A program made the translations under genes and the position numbers. Shown in pieces: positions 1 through 8,757 of a DNA stretch of 64,000 nucleotides. Every line of letters begins with the position of its first letter. The first letter of the stretch is position 1. The notes beneath the pieces were generated by a model, which was given only the letters and a program-made list of their open reading frames with translations, did not search any database and was not told the DNA's origin. This DNA comes from Zeimonas arvi (GTDB lineage: Bacteria; Pseudomonadota; Gammaproteobacteria; Burkholderiales; Burkholderiaceae_E): assembly GCF_008039575.1 (NCBI RefSeq), contig NZ_VDUY01000007.1:162827-226826 (forward strand). The letters are read 5' to 3'.

Positions 1-2
1 CC

Positions 3-1748
3 AGCGGGCCGGCCCCGCGCGACCGGGTGCCCTGGTACGACGCGCTGCTGTTCGCGATGATGGCTGCCGTGTTCGCCTACTTCGCCTGGAACGGCCAGCG
101 GATCGTCGAAGAGGCCTGGGAGTTCATGGCGCCCGACACCGCGGTCTGGGTCGCCGGCCTCGGCTGGCTGCTCCTGCTCGAGGCCACGCGCCGCGCCGGC
201 GGCACCACCGTCGCGATCGTGGTCGCGCTGTTCTCCTTCTACCCGGTGTTCGCCGAGATCATGCCCGGGCCGATCTCCGGGCTGGGCCAGGATCTCCGCA
301 CCACGGCGGGCTACCACTTCGCCAGCAGCGAGAGCGTGATGGGGATCCCCACGCGCGCCTTCGGCGAACTGGTGATCGGTTTCGTGATGTTCGGCGCGGC
401 GCTGCAGTACACGGGCGCGGCGCAGTTCTTCAACAACCTCGCGCTCGCCCTGTTCGGCGCGGTGCGCGGCGGACCGGCCAAGGTCGCGATCTTCGCCAGC
501 GGCCTGATGGGCTCGGTCAGCGGCAGCGTGGTCTCCAACGTGCTGACCACCGGCGTGGTGACCATTCCCGCGATGAAGCGCACCGGCTTCTCGCCGGCCT
601 ACGCCGGCGGGGTCGAGGCCTGCGCGTCGACCGGCGGCGTCCTGATGCCGCCGGTGATGGGCGCCACTGCCTTCATCATGGCGTCCTTCCTCGGCAAGCC
701 CTACGCCGCGATCGCGATCGCGGCCACGATCCCTTCGCTGCTGTACTACTTCGCCTTGTTCATGCAGATCGATGGCTATGCCGCGCGCAAGGGTCTGAAG
801 GGCCTGCCGCGCGAGGAGCTTCCCTCGATCCGCAAGACCTTCGCCGAAGGCTGGCAGTACATCTTCGTCTTCGTGCTGCTGGTCTGGATGCTGCTCGTGC
901 TCCAGCGCGAGGCGCTGGCGCCGTTCTATGCCACGGCGCTGCTGCTGGCCATCAACCAGTGCGCGAAACAGCATCGCCTGGACCTGCGCAAGCTCGGCAG
1001 GCTGATCCTCGGGATCGGCGGCGCGCTCGCAGAGCTCGCCGCGCTGCTGGCCGGCGTGGGCATGATCATCGGCGCCCTGTCGGTCACAGGCCTGGCGGGC
1101 ACGCTGGCCAACGACCTGGTCTACCTGGCCGGCAACAACGTCTACGTGCTGCTGGTCATGGGGGCGCTGACCAGCTTCGTGTTCGGCATGGGCATGACCA
1201 TCACTGCCTGCTACATCTTCCTGGCGATCGTGCTGGCGCCGCCCCTGGTGGCAGCCGGCTTCGACCCGGTGGCGGTCCATCTGTTCATGCTTTACTGGGG
1301 CATGGTGTCCTTCATCACGCCCCCGGTGGCGCTGGCTGCCTTCGTGGCCTCGGGCCTGGCCGGCGCGCCGCCGATCAAGGTGGGTCTGCAGTCGATGCGG
1401 CTGGGCAGCATCATGTACATCGTGCCCTTCTTCTTCGTGCTGAATCCGGCGCTCATCATGCGTGGCGATGCCGGAGAGATCGTCGTCGTGGTGCTTACGG
1501 CCATCATCGGGATCCTGCTGCTCGCCGCGGCGCTCGAAGGCTACCTGCTCGGGCTGGGTGCCTTGCGCGGCAGCGCCTTCGCATTCGTCGGGCGCATCCT
1601 GCTGGCCGCCGGCGGGCTCATGCTCGCGTTGCCCGGCGGCGGCGATCTCGGGCTGAGCCATCTCCAGTTGTCGGTGGCCGGCGTCGCGGTGGCCGCGATC
1701 GGCGCGGCGGTCGGCCGCATTGGCAGCGGAGCGGCGACGAGAGCCTGA
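3..1748 (+). CDS. Fused TRAP transporter permease (4TM+12TM, TAXI type), 5' end outside window
   Basis: Inner-membrane permease of a tripartite ATP-independent periplasmic transporter, which moves organic anions using the sodium or proton gradient together with a periplasmic TAXI receptor. The product is hydrophobic throughout. It carries a DctM-like core with the motif GSVSGSVVSNVLTTG near residue 160 and a TGGVLMPPVMGA loop, both typical of fused DctQM permeases. A GTG at 27 could start a 573-residue product, but the frame is open back to base 3 (SGPAPRDR before it) and fused permeases are normally longer, so the gene very probably begins upstream of the window. Its receptor gene is not visible. 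The substrate cannot be told from sequence. Confidence 0.88.
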   Translation, partial: SGPAPRDRVPWYDALLFAMMAAVFAYFAWNGQRIVEEAWEFMAPDTAVWVAGLGWLLLLEATRRAGGTTVAIVVALFSFYPVFAEIMPGPISGLGQDLRTTAGYHFASSESVMGIPTRAFGELVIGFVMFGAALQYTGAAQFFNNLALALFGAVRGGPAKVAIFASGLMGSVSGSVVSNVLTTGVVTIPAMKRTGFSPAYAGGVEACASTGGVLMPPVMGATAFIMASFLGKPYAAIAIAATIPSLLYYFALFMQIDGYAARKGLKGLPREELPSIRKTFAEGWQYIFVFVLLVWMLLVLQREALAPFYATALLLAINQCAKQHRLDLRKLGRLILGIGGALAELAALLAGVGMIIGALSVTGLAGTLANDLVYLAGNNVYVLLVMGALTSFVFGMGMTITACYIFLAIVLAPPLVAAGFDPVAVHLFMLYWGMVSFITPPVALAAFVASGLAGAPPIKVGLQSMRLGSIMYIVPFFFVLNPALIMRGDAGEIVVVVLTAIIGILLLAAALEGYLLGLGALRGSAFAFVGRILLAAGGLMLALPGGGDLGLSHLQLSVAGVAVAAIGAAVGRIGSGAATRA

Positions 1749-1751
1749 GCC

Positions 1752-2853
1752 ATGCAGCCGCAGGCGCCCGGCAACCGGCCGCTGCGGCTGCTTCTCCTTT
1801 TCGAGAAGGAGTGGGATGCCGGGGGCTTCGCGCCCTTGCTCGAGGCCGGCGAGATCGAGGTCTTCGCCGAAGGCTTCGACCTGTTCCGCTTTCCCGACAA
1901 TGCGCGACTGCTGGCCTTCGATCCCTGGACCTTCGTCGAGCGCATCTGTCGCAAGTACCGGGGCCGCGTCGACGCGGTGGTGTCGAACAACGAACAGTTC
2001 GGGGCCCTGCCCGCCGCGGTGGTGGCCCAGCGCCTCGGCCTGCCCGGCAACGATCCCGCGGCGGTGTGCCGGGCGCACCACAAGCTGCTTGCGCGGCAGG
2101 TCCAGCACTCGGTCGCGCCCCAGGCGAGCATCGCCGCAGTCGCGCTGCCCATGGCGCTCGACGACCCCGGGGTGCGCGACCCGGCCGCGCTGGCCGAGGT
2201 CCTGGCGGCCGCCGCGATCCGCCAGCCGGCCTTCGTCAAGCCGATCAAGGCCACCTTCTCGGTGCTCGCCCGCACCGTCCGGACCCCGGAGGAACTGGCG
2301 CGGCACCCCGATTTCGGCCGCTTCGAGCGGCTGGTGATCCGCAGGCTGGTCGCCCCCTACGCCGCGCTCGCCTCGCGCTACCTGACGATGCCTTGCGACC
2401 CCACGCGGATGATCGTCGAGGAACCGGTCGACGCCCACCAGTTGAATGTGGACGGCTACGTGTTCGACGGTGAAGTCCGGGTGGTCGGGATCGTCGACGA
2501 GTGGATGTATGCCGGCGAGCGTGCCGGCGCGCTGCGGCGCGGCGGCGAGCTTCGTGTTCCGGCGCTTCGACGGCGAAGCGATGCCGGCCGCCGACGAGGG
2601 CGCGCTCGCCTGGCTGGCAGCCGAGTACCCGGGCGCGAGGCTCGCCCTCTATCCGTAGCGCGAGCGCAGTCTCGCGCGCGAGTACAAGTGGCTCGGCTCG
2701 CACCGATACGCGGTCCTGAACCTCGGCGCGGCCGACGCGGAGGCGCTCGACCGGGCCCACGCGAGAATCTGCGAGCGCTTCGGCTGGCCCTGCGTCAGGC
2801 CCGATCCGGCCTCGATCCCGCGCTTCCCCGAGGCGGCCAATCTGAGCTCATGA
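1752..2853 (+). pseudogene. ATP-grasp-like protein gene, broken by frameshift and in-frame TAG
   Basis: The frame starting ATG 1752, three bases after the permease stop, gives about 260 residues resembling ATP-grasp ligases (FVKPIKATFSV, a late DGYVFDGEVRVVGIVDEWMY segment). Beyond about base 2,530 this frame turns into arginine-rich nonsense. The sensible reading jumps by one frame: SFVFRRFDGEAMPAADEG and on to LALYP, where it meets TAG at 2656-2658. The same frame then continues with REYKWLGSHRYAVLNLG and ends at TGA 2851-2853. Two lesions in one gene suggest real decay, although a single sequencing error could explain the frameshift alone. The substrate of the ancestral enzyme is unknown. 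It ends head to head with the ergothioneine-type locus. Confidence 0.7.
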
Positions 2854-2864
2854 ACCGATCCTGC

Positions 2865-4064
2865 TCATGAACCGATTCGCCCGCTCGCGGTCCTGAAGCC
2901 GGCGAAGACGTCGGTGCGTCCGGGGGTGAAGAAGTTGCGGTAGCGCAGGTCGCGGATCGGCGCTTCGGTCGCGAAGGCGGCGCCGCGCAACTCGCGGTGG
3001 TCCCCGAACCAGGGGGCCGAGTAGTCTCGATAGGGGCCCGGCACGAAGCCTGGATAGGGCAGGAAGGCGTCTGCCGTCCACTCCCAGACACTGTCGCCCC
3101 AGCGCAGGATGCCCAGAGCCGCGGCATGCTGCCATTGCGCGGCCGAGGGCAGGGCGCGGCCGGCCCAGCGACACCAGGCCTCGGCCTCCCAGGCGCTGAC
3201 ATGGACCACCGGCTGGCCGGGGTCGAGCGGCAGCCAGCGATCGAACCAGCGCCACGCCCAGCCGCCGTCGCCCGGTCGCCAGCGCGCCGGATGACTGCGC
3301 CCGTGCGCGTCGAGCCAGCGGCCTGCCTCGCCGGGCCACCAGCGCCGATCGGCATAGCCGCCGTCCTCCACGAAGGCGAGGAAGCGGCCGGCGGTCATCG
3401 GCTCGGGATCGATGTCGAAGTCCGCGATCGCGACGTCGACGGCGCCGCACTCGTTGTCGAACGCGAAGCCTGGCGCCAGCGGCCCGCAGCCCAACCGCAC
3501 CGTGCCTCCGGCCACAGGGACCGGCGGTGCGATGGTTGCGCTGGTCGCCATCGCCGGCAGCCTCGCGCCGACAGGCGCCGGATAGCCGAGCGCCGCGCGC
3601 ATCCAGACGAGCGCCTCGCAGTGCATCGCCTCGTGCATCAACGCCAGCCGATGGAAGTACAGCGCGTCGTCGCGATCCGGCAGGCGGGCCAGCGCCTCGA
3701 GGCTGTCGTCGAGTTGCGCCGCGAGCATCTGGCGGACCTCGCCGGGCGACGGGAGCCCGACCCGCCAGCGATCGGCGTGCGCAAGCCGCGAGGAATCCAG
3801 GATCTCGTCGGGCCCTGCGTGTCGTGGCGGGCGCGCGGCCTGCAAGAGGCCGTCCGCGTCCGGCCGGTGGGGGCCGCGCAGCGTCCACCACTCGGCGAAC
3901 CAGGCCACGTGCGCGAGCTCCCAGGCGAACGGGTTCAGGCCCTCGCGAAGCGGCACCTGCCATCGACTTTCGTCGAGATCGTCGACCAGGGCCAGAAGGC
4001 GGGCGCGGATCGCCGTCAGCAGCCGGCCGAGCTCCGCCGGTCCACAGCGGCGCGCGTCGCCCAT
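2865..4064 (-). CDS. egtB: EgtB-like iron(II)-dependent sulfoxide synthase
   Basis: Predicted 399-residue non-haem iron oxygenase that joins a thiol (cysteine or gamma-glutamylcysteine) to trimethylated histidine, the central step of ergothioneine synthesis. The N-terminal half is a DinB-like four-helix domain with the iron-binding set His52 (AHVAWF) and HEAMHCE at residues 144-150, matching HX3HXE. The C-terminal half is an FGE/sulfatase-modifying fold ending in FRTASGR. It is followed downstream in transcription by nothing on the same strand, and egtD lies just upstream (12 bases), so the two form an operon. No egtA or egtC is nearby, which fits variants using cysteine directly. OvoA-type activity cannot be excluded by eye. 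Confidence 0.88.
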   Translation of the reverse strand: MGDARRCGPAELGRLLTAIRARLLALVDDLDESRWQVPLREGLNPFAWELAHVAWFAEWWTLRGPHRPDADGLLQAARPPRHAGPDEILDSSRLAHADRWRVGLPSPGEVRQMLAAQLDDSLEALARLPDRDDALYFHRLALMHEAMHCEALVWMRAALGYPAPVGARLPAMATSATIAPPVPVAGGTVRLGCGPLAPGFAFDNECGAVDVAIADFDIDPEPMTAGRFLAFVEDGGYADRRWWPGEAGRWLDAHGRSHPARWRPGDGGWAWRWFDRWLPLDPGQPVVHVSAWEAEAWCRWAGRALPSAAQWQHAAALGILRWGDSVWEWTADAFLPYPGFVPGPYRDYSAPWFGDHRELRGAAFATEAPIRDLRYRNFFTPGRTDVFAGFRTASGRIGS

Positions 4065-4076
4065 CTCGGCCGTCCC

Positions 4077-5039
4077 TCAGGCCGCCGTCGCCGGCCGGGC
4101 CAGGACGACCGCGAACCACTGCCTCGGGTCGGTCCAGGCCTGCTGCATCGCAAAGCCGGCGCTCGCGAGCAGCGACGCGAAGTCATCGAGCCGGTACTTG
4201 CAGGAGTTTTCGGTGTGAATGCGCTCGCCGGCGACAAATCTGCGTTCGAAACCTGCGGGAGGCTCGCCGGTGGCGGCTCCCGCGGTCACGGTGACCGCGC
4301 GCCGGGCCTCGAGGTGCATCTCGATCCGGCTGTTCGGTTCGTCGTAGAACGCCACATGCCGCCAGTCGGACGGGTCGAAGTCGGTGCCGGCGATCCGGTT
4401 CGCGTTGCGCAGCACGTTCAGGTTGAAGGCCGCGGTGACGCCGAGCGGATCGTCGTAGGCGGCCTCGAGCGTGCGCCGGTCCTTCACCAGGTCGATCCCG
4501 ATCAGCAGCCCGCCGTCATCGCCGAGATGCCCGCGCAGCCTGGCCAGCAGCCCGCGCGCCTGGTCCTTCGCGAAGTTGCCGATCGAGGAGCCTGGATAGA
4601 AGAAGAGGCGCGAGGTGCGTCGCACGGAGCCGGGCAGCACGAGCTCGCGAGAGAAGTCGGCGCCGACCGCCTGCATGTCGAGATCGGGAAAGCGCTGGCG
4701 CAGGCAGTCGAGCGACTGACGCAGGAAGGCCGCGGAGATGTCCACCGCGACGTACTGGGCGGGCCGGAGCGCCTCGAACAGTCGCGAGGCCTTCTCGCAA
4801 TCGCCGGCGCCGAGGTCGATCAGCGTGCAGCCGGGCCGGCCCCAGGCCGACGCGATGCGCGACAGTTCGCTCGCCATGATCGCGGCCTCGGTGCGAGTGG
4901 GGTAGTACTCGTCGAGTTCGGTGATTGCGCAGAACAGTCGCGAGCCGAGCGCATCGTAGAAATACTTGGGCGAGATGCGGGCGCGCGGTTCGAGCAGGCC
5001 CGCCAGGATCTCCCGGCGATCGAGCGGCTCCAAGGACAT
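4077..5039 (-). CDS. egtD: L-histidine N-alpha-methyltransferase EgtD
   Basis: A 320-residue SAM-dependent methyltransferase predicted to convert L-histidine to hercynine, the substrate of EgtB. The sequence shows the EgtD hallmarks: SPKYFYDALGSRLF near residue 23, the YYPTRTE motif at 45-51, the SAM-binding DLGAGD at 75-80, FFYPGSSIGNF in the middle, and a histidine-pocket segment ending IHTENSCKYR. Length matches the family (about 320). The frame is open far upstream, but ATG at 5039 is preceded by AGGAGAA at good spacing and fits family starts. It is transcribed ahead of egtB and diverges from the methyltransferase at 5087 across a gap of under 50 bases. Confidence 0.92.
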   Translation of the reverse strand: MSLEPLDRREILAGLLEPRARISPKYFYDALGSRLFCAITELDEYYPTRTEAAIMASELSRIASAWGRPGCTLIDLGAGDCEKASRLFEALRPAQYVAVDISAAFLRQSLDCLRQRFPDLDMQAVGADFSRELVLPGSVRRTSRLFFYPGSSIGNFAKDQARGLLARLRGHLGDDGGLLIGIDLVKDRRTLEAAYDDPLGVTAAFNLNVLRNANRIAGTDFDPSDWRHVAFYDEPNSRIEMHLEARRAVTVTAGAATGEPPAGFERRFVAGERIHTENSCKYRLDDFASLLASAGFAMQQAWTDPRQWFAVVLARPATAA

Positions 5040-5086
5040 CGACACTGTTTCTCCTGTACGTTTGCGTTCTAACCTACCATGAGCGG

Positions 5087-5755
5087 ATGCCGCCCAAGCG
5101 TCCGAACGAGTCGAATCCGGCGCTCCCGATCGCCGGGCGTCCCGATCCGGCGCTCGCCATTGCCCGCTATCGGGAGCACGCGGCCGGCTACGACGCCTCG
5201 GCACGGCGCAGCATGCCCGCGCGCCTTCGCACGATCGGGCGATTGGCCTTGCAGGCGGGCGACGTCGTCCTCGACGCGGGCTGCGGAACCGGCCTGAGCT
5301 TCGCACCCATCCTCGAACGAATCGGCCCCGGCGGCCGGCTGGTCGGCGTGGAGGTGTCGCCCGAGATGATCGCGCTCGCTGGCGAGCGCTGCGGGCGCGG
5401 GGGCTGGCGCAACGTGCGCCTGCTGCAGTCGACGGTCGAAGAGGCGCCGTTCGGCGAGAACTTCGACGCGGTGCTGTTCCACTGCGCCCACGATGTGCTG
5501 CGCTCTGGACCAGCGCTCGAGCGGATCTTCGCCGCCACACGCTCCGGGGCGCGGGTGGCCGCGGCCGGCATGAAGCTCGGGCCGTGGTGGTCGGCGCCGC
5601 TGAACCCGCTGGTGCGGCGCCGCGCGCGACCGTACATGACCACCTTCGAGGGGCTCGAGCGGCCGTGGAGCCTGCTCGAGGGCTACCTGAGCAGCTTCGA
5701 GTGGGTGTCGCGCAACCTCGGCAGCGGCTGGATCGGCTGGGGCCGCCGCGCCTGA
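5087..5755 (+). CDS. Class I SAM-dependent methyltransferase (UbiE/Methyltransf_11 type)
   Basis: A 222-residue cytosolic methyltransferase. Motif I is clear (VVLDAGCGTG at residues 60-69), followed by GVEVSPEMI (motif II) and FDAVLFHCAHD (motif IV). ATG 5087 was chosen because the upstream part of the open frame crosses the egtD start and has no methyltransferase similarity. The gene diverges from egtD over 47 bases, so the two probably share a compact promoter region. A role in modifying a product of the ergothioneine-type locus is possible but not shown; such enzymes have very varied substrates. Confidence 0.8.
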   Translation: MPPKRPNESNPALPIAGRPDPALAIARYREHAAGYDASARRSMPARLRTIGRLALQAGDVVLDAGCGTGLSFAPILERIGPGGRLVGVEVSPEMIALAGERCGRGGWRNVRLLQSTVEEAPFGENFDAVLFHCAHDVLRSGPALERIFAATRSGARVAAAGMKLGPWWSAPLNPLVRRRARPYMTTFEGLERPWSLLEGYLSSFEWVSRNLGSGWIGWGRRA

Positions 5756-5786
5756 GGCAAGGCCGCGCCGTCCGATTCTCCCGCGC

Positions 5787-7499
5787 TCAGCGGAGGTCCT
5801 CTTCCAGGAATTCCGCGCCGCTGCGCCGCCCCGATGCCGGCCGGCCGGTTTCCTGTCCGCGCAATTCCACCCGGCGGATCTTTCCAGAGATCGTCTTGGG
5901 CAGCTCGCTGAACTCGATCCGGCGGATCAACTTGTAGCCGGCCAGCCGCTCGCGCAGGAAGCGGAAGATGCTCGCCGCGGTGGCCTCGTCGGCCGCGTGT
6001 CCCGGCGCGGTGATCACGAAGGCCTTGGGCACGTAGCCGCGAACCGGATCCGGCGACGGCACCACCGCGGCCTCGGCCACCGCCGGGTGCTCGATCAGCA
6101 CGCTCTCGAGCTCGAAGGGGCTGATTCGGTAGCCCGAGGCCTTGAACACGTCGTCGGCACGGCCCACGTAGGTGATGTAACCGTCGGTGTCGCGCTGGCC
6201 GACGTCGCCGGTGTGGTAGTAGCCGTCGCGCATCACTTCGGCGGTCTTGTCGGCATCGTCGGCGTAGCCGTTCATCAGCGCGACCGGGCGGTGCGACAGG
6301 TCGATGCAGATCTCGCCCTCGTCGCCCGGCTTGCCGTCGGGGTCGAGCAGTGCGATCCGGTAGCCGGGAAGCGGCCGGCCCATCGAACCCGGTTTCAGCT
6401 TCGCGCCCGGCGGATTGCCGATCTGTGCGGTGGTCTCGGTCTGGCCGTAGCCGTCGCGGATCGTGATGCCCCACGCGGCGCGAACCTGCTCGATCACCTC
6501 GGGATTCAGCGGCTCGCCGGCCGAGATCAGCTCGCGCAACGGCACCGGCCAGCGCTTCAGGTCTTCCTGGATCAGCATCCGCCAGACGGTGGGCGGCGCG
6601 CACAGCGTGTTCACGCGGTGCTTCACCAGCGTCTCGAGCACCGCGGGTCCGTTGAAGCGGCTGTAGTTGTAGATGAAGACGCAGGCCTGCGCATTGAACG
6701 GGGCGAAGAAGCAGCTCCAGGCGTGCTTGGCCCAGCCCGGCGAACTGATCGTCCAGTGCACGTCGCCGCGCTTCAGGCCCAGCCAGTACATCGTCGACAG
6801 GTGACCCACCGGATAGCTCTGCTGCGTGTGCTGGACCAGCTTGGGCTTGGCGGTCGTCCCCGAGGTGAAGTACTCGAGAAGCGGGTCGCCGGCGTTCACC
6901 GGCTCGGGCGGAAAAAAGCGTTTCGGCGCGCCCATCGAGCGGCGGTAGGCGATCCACATTGCTCCGGCGGGCGAAGCGCCGTCGGCGTCGGCATCGACCC
7001 GGACGAGATTGAGCCCGGCGAGGGCTGCGGCGCCCAGCTCGTCGAGCTTGGCCGCACCGCCGGCGTTGGTGACCACGTGCCGCACCTTGCCGCGCCGCAG
7101 CCGGTCGGCCAGGTCCTCGCCCGACAGCAGCGTGGTGGCCGGGATCACCACCGCGCCGAGCTTGATCGCGGCGAGCATCGTCTCCCAGAGGGGGACTTCG
7201 TTGCCGAGCATCAGCAGCATCCGGTCGCCCTTGCGCGCGCCGAGCGAGACCAGGAAGTTCGCGACCTGGTTCGAGCGCTCGGACAACTGCGCGTAGGAGA
7301 GCCGGGCCTCCGTCCCCGATTCCTCGACGATGTGCAGCGCCGGCGCGTCGTTGCCCTGTGCGATGGCGTCGAAGTAGTCGCGAGCCCAGTTGAAGGTCTC
7401 GAGCCGCGGCCACGCGAACGCCCCGAAGGCTTCCTCGTGGTTCTCCCGGTGCTCGATCAGCAGGTCGCGGGCGGCCAGGAATCGGTCGAGTTCGGTCAT
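5787..7499 (-). CDS. Acyl-CoA synthetase (AMP-forming), acetyl/medium-chain type
   Basis: A 570-residue ANL-superfamily ligase that activates a carboxylic acid to its CoA thioester via an acyl-adenylate. The P-loop YFTSGTTAKPK is near residue 210, the adenylate motif GYGQTETT near 350, the hinge GYYHTGDVGQRD near 430 and the catalytic-lysine motif TISGKIRR near 535. Size and motifs match medium-chain acyl-CoA/acetyl-CoA synthetase-like proteins. The open frame runs on upstream, but ATG 7499 (MTELDRFL) starts the conserved part. It converges with the methyltransferase at 5755. The 230 bases upstream separate it from the next minus-strand operon. Acyl specificity is unknown. Confidence 0.9.
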   Translation of the reverse strand: MTELDRFLAARDLLIEHRENHEEAFGAFAWPRLETFNWARDYFDAIAQGNDAPALHIVEESGTEARLSYAQLSERSNQVANFLVSLGARKGDRMLLMLGNEVPLWETMLAAIKLGAVVIPATTLLSGEDLADRLRRGKVRHVVTNAGGAAKLDELGAAALAGLNLVRVDADADGASPAGAMWIAYRRSMGAPKRFFPPEPVNAGDPLLEYFTSGTTAKPKLVQHTQQSYPVGHLSTMYWLGLKRGDVHWTISSPGWAKHAWSCFFAPFNAQACVFIYNYSRFNGPAVLETLVKHRVNTLCAPPTVWRMLIQEDLKRWPVPLRELISAGEPLNPEVIEQVRAAWGITIRDGYGQTETTAQIGNPPGAKLKPGSMGRPLPGYRIALLDPDGKPGDEGEICIDLSHRPVALMNGYADDADKTAEVMRDGYYHTGDVGQRDTDGYITYVGRADDVFKASGYRISPFELESVLIEHPAVAEAAVVPSPDPVRGYVPKAFVITAPGHAADEATAASIFRFLRERLAGYKLIRRIEFSELPKTISGKIRRVELRGQETGRPASGRRSGAEFLEEDLR

Positions 7500-7731
7500 G
7501 ACGGTCGGGGCTCCGAGGGACGTGAACGGGCGTGCGCGTGAAATCAGCAGTACGCTATCAGAACTGCGCGGCGTCGGCCCGACCATCGCCGCTCGAACTG
7601 CGTTCGACCAAGGTTCCGGAGGTCCGCCGGCATGGGGATTTCCAGCCCGGAGCGCGCATCGTCGAATGCGCGCGTCCTGGCCGGCATGCGCAGGACGAGG
7701 CGGGCCGGCGCCGGCCCCGCGCGATAGCGTG

Positions 7732-8757
7732 TCAGGCCAGCGCGCGCGGATTGTCCCGCAGATAGGCGGCCACGATCTCGTCGGCGGACGCGTCGGCGCG
7801 AATGCCCGCCCGGCTCGCCCGCGCCGACTCGAAGCGCTTCGGCCACTGGTCGACCGCAAGCTGGAAGCGCGGCTCGGGTTGCCAGCGCATTGCACCGACT
7901 CGCGCGCCGGCGCCTTCGGCCACACGCTCGCTCGCGTCGGCCAGTTCGGCGAGCGTGAGGCTCAGCGAGGGCAGGTTCATGGCGCGGGTGTGGCCGAAGG
8001 CCTCGGCCGGCAGGTCGTGAACCGCGATCAGGGCGTCCACCACCCGCTCGGCCGATGCGGCCGCGATCCGGGTGTCGGGGGCGAGCGGGCAGACGACGTC
8101 GCGCCCGAGCAGCCGGTCGCCGACGATGGCTGCGATCGCACCGGACACGGTGGGCACGACGGAGCCGGGCGGCGGCGCTTGCGCACCCGCATGGCGGGTC
8201 ATCACGATCGGCAGGCGCAGGCAGCGGCCATCGACGAATCCGTGGCGGGCGTAGTCGTCGATCAGCAGCTCGCCGATCGCCTTCTGCGTGCCGTAAGAAG
8301 TCTGGGGCGTCAGCGGCACGCCGTCGCCCACCACCTCGGGAAGGGGCCCGCCGAATGCCGCCAGCGAACTGGTGAAGACCAGGCGCGGGGCCTTGCCGCG
8401 CAGCCGCAGCGCCTCGAGCAGGGCGAGCAACCCGTGCAGATTCACCGCCAGGCCGCGGGCGAAGTCGGTCTCGGACTCCACCGTCAACGTGGCCGCGAGC
8501 GGAAACACGCTGTCGACGTCGTCGTCGAGCAGCGCGGCCGGGGCGGCGGGGTCGGCGACGTCGGTCTCCATGCTGCGCAGCCGGATGCCCGACCCCGCGG
8601 GCAGCGCCAGCGCCTCGGGCGCGCGCCGATCGGCCAGCACCAGCTCGGTGATCGGCGCGGTCCGGCCCGACGGTCCGACCAGGCTGCCGCGGGCGACCAG
8701 CGCCCGCGCCAGTCGCGTGCCCAGGAAGCCGCCGGCGCCGGTGATCAGCACCCTCAT
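7732..8757 (-). CDS. denD: NAD-dependent epimerase/dehydrogenase, D-erythronate dehydrogenase (DenD) type
   Basis: A 341-residue extended short-chain dehydrogenase. The N-terminal Rossmann motif is GAGGFLG at residues 7-13, and the catalytic YGTQK (YxxxK) is near residue 153 with TSSLAAFGG before it. The PTVSGAIAAIVGDRL segment and overall length resemble DenD, which oxidises D-erythronate to 2-oxo-erythronate in four-carbon sugar-acid catabolism. The start overlaps the end of the 2-hydroxyacid dehydrogenase gene by four bases (ATGA), showing translational coupling in a three-gene operon with a Bug receptor. No denK/otnC partners are present, so the exact substrate is inferred only. Confidence 0.8.
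   Translation of the reverse strand: MRVLITGAGGFLGTRLARALVARGSLVGPSGRTAPITELVLADRRAPEALALPAGSGIRLRSMETDVADPAAPAALLDDDVDSVFPLAATLTVESETDFARGLAVNLHGLLALLEALRLRGKAPRLVFTSSLAAFGGPLPEVVGDGVPLTPQTSYGTQKAIGELLIDDYARHGFVDGRCLRLPIVMTRHAGAQAPPPGSVVPTVSGAIAAIVGDRLLGRDVVCPLAPDTRIAAASAERVVDALIAVHDLPAEAFGHTRAMNLPSLSLTLAELADASERVAEGAGARVGAMRWQPEPRFQLAVDQWPKRFESARASRAGIRADASADEIVAAYLRDNPRALA

Noticed and set aside
959..2473. Plus-strand frame of 504 codons overlapping the TRAP permease and ATP-grasp gene
   Set aside because: Arg/Gly/Ala-rich nonsense in the wrong frame of a clear membrane protein.
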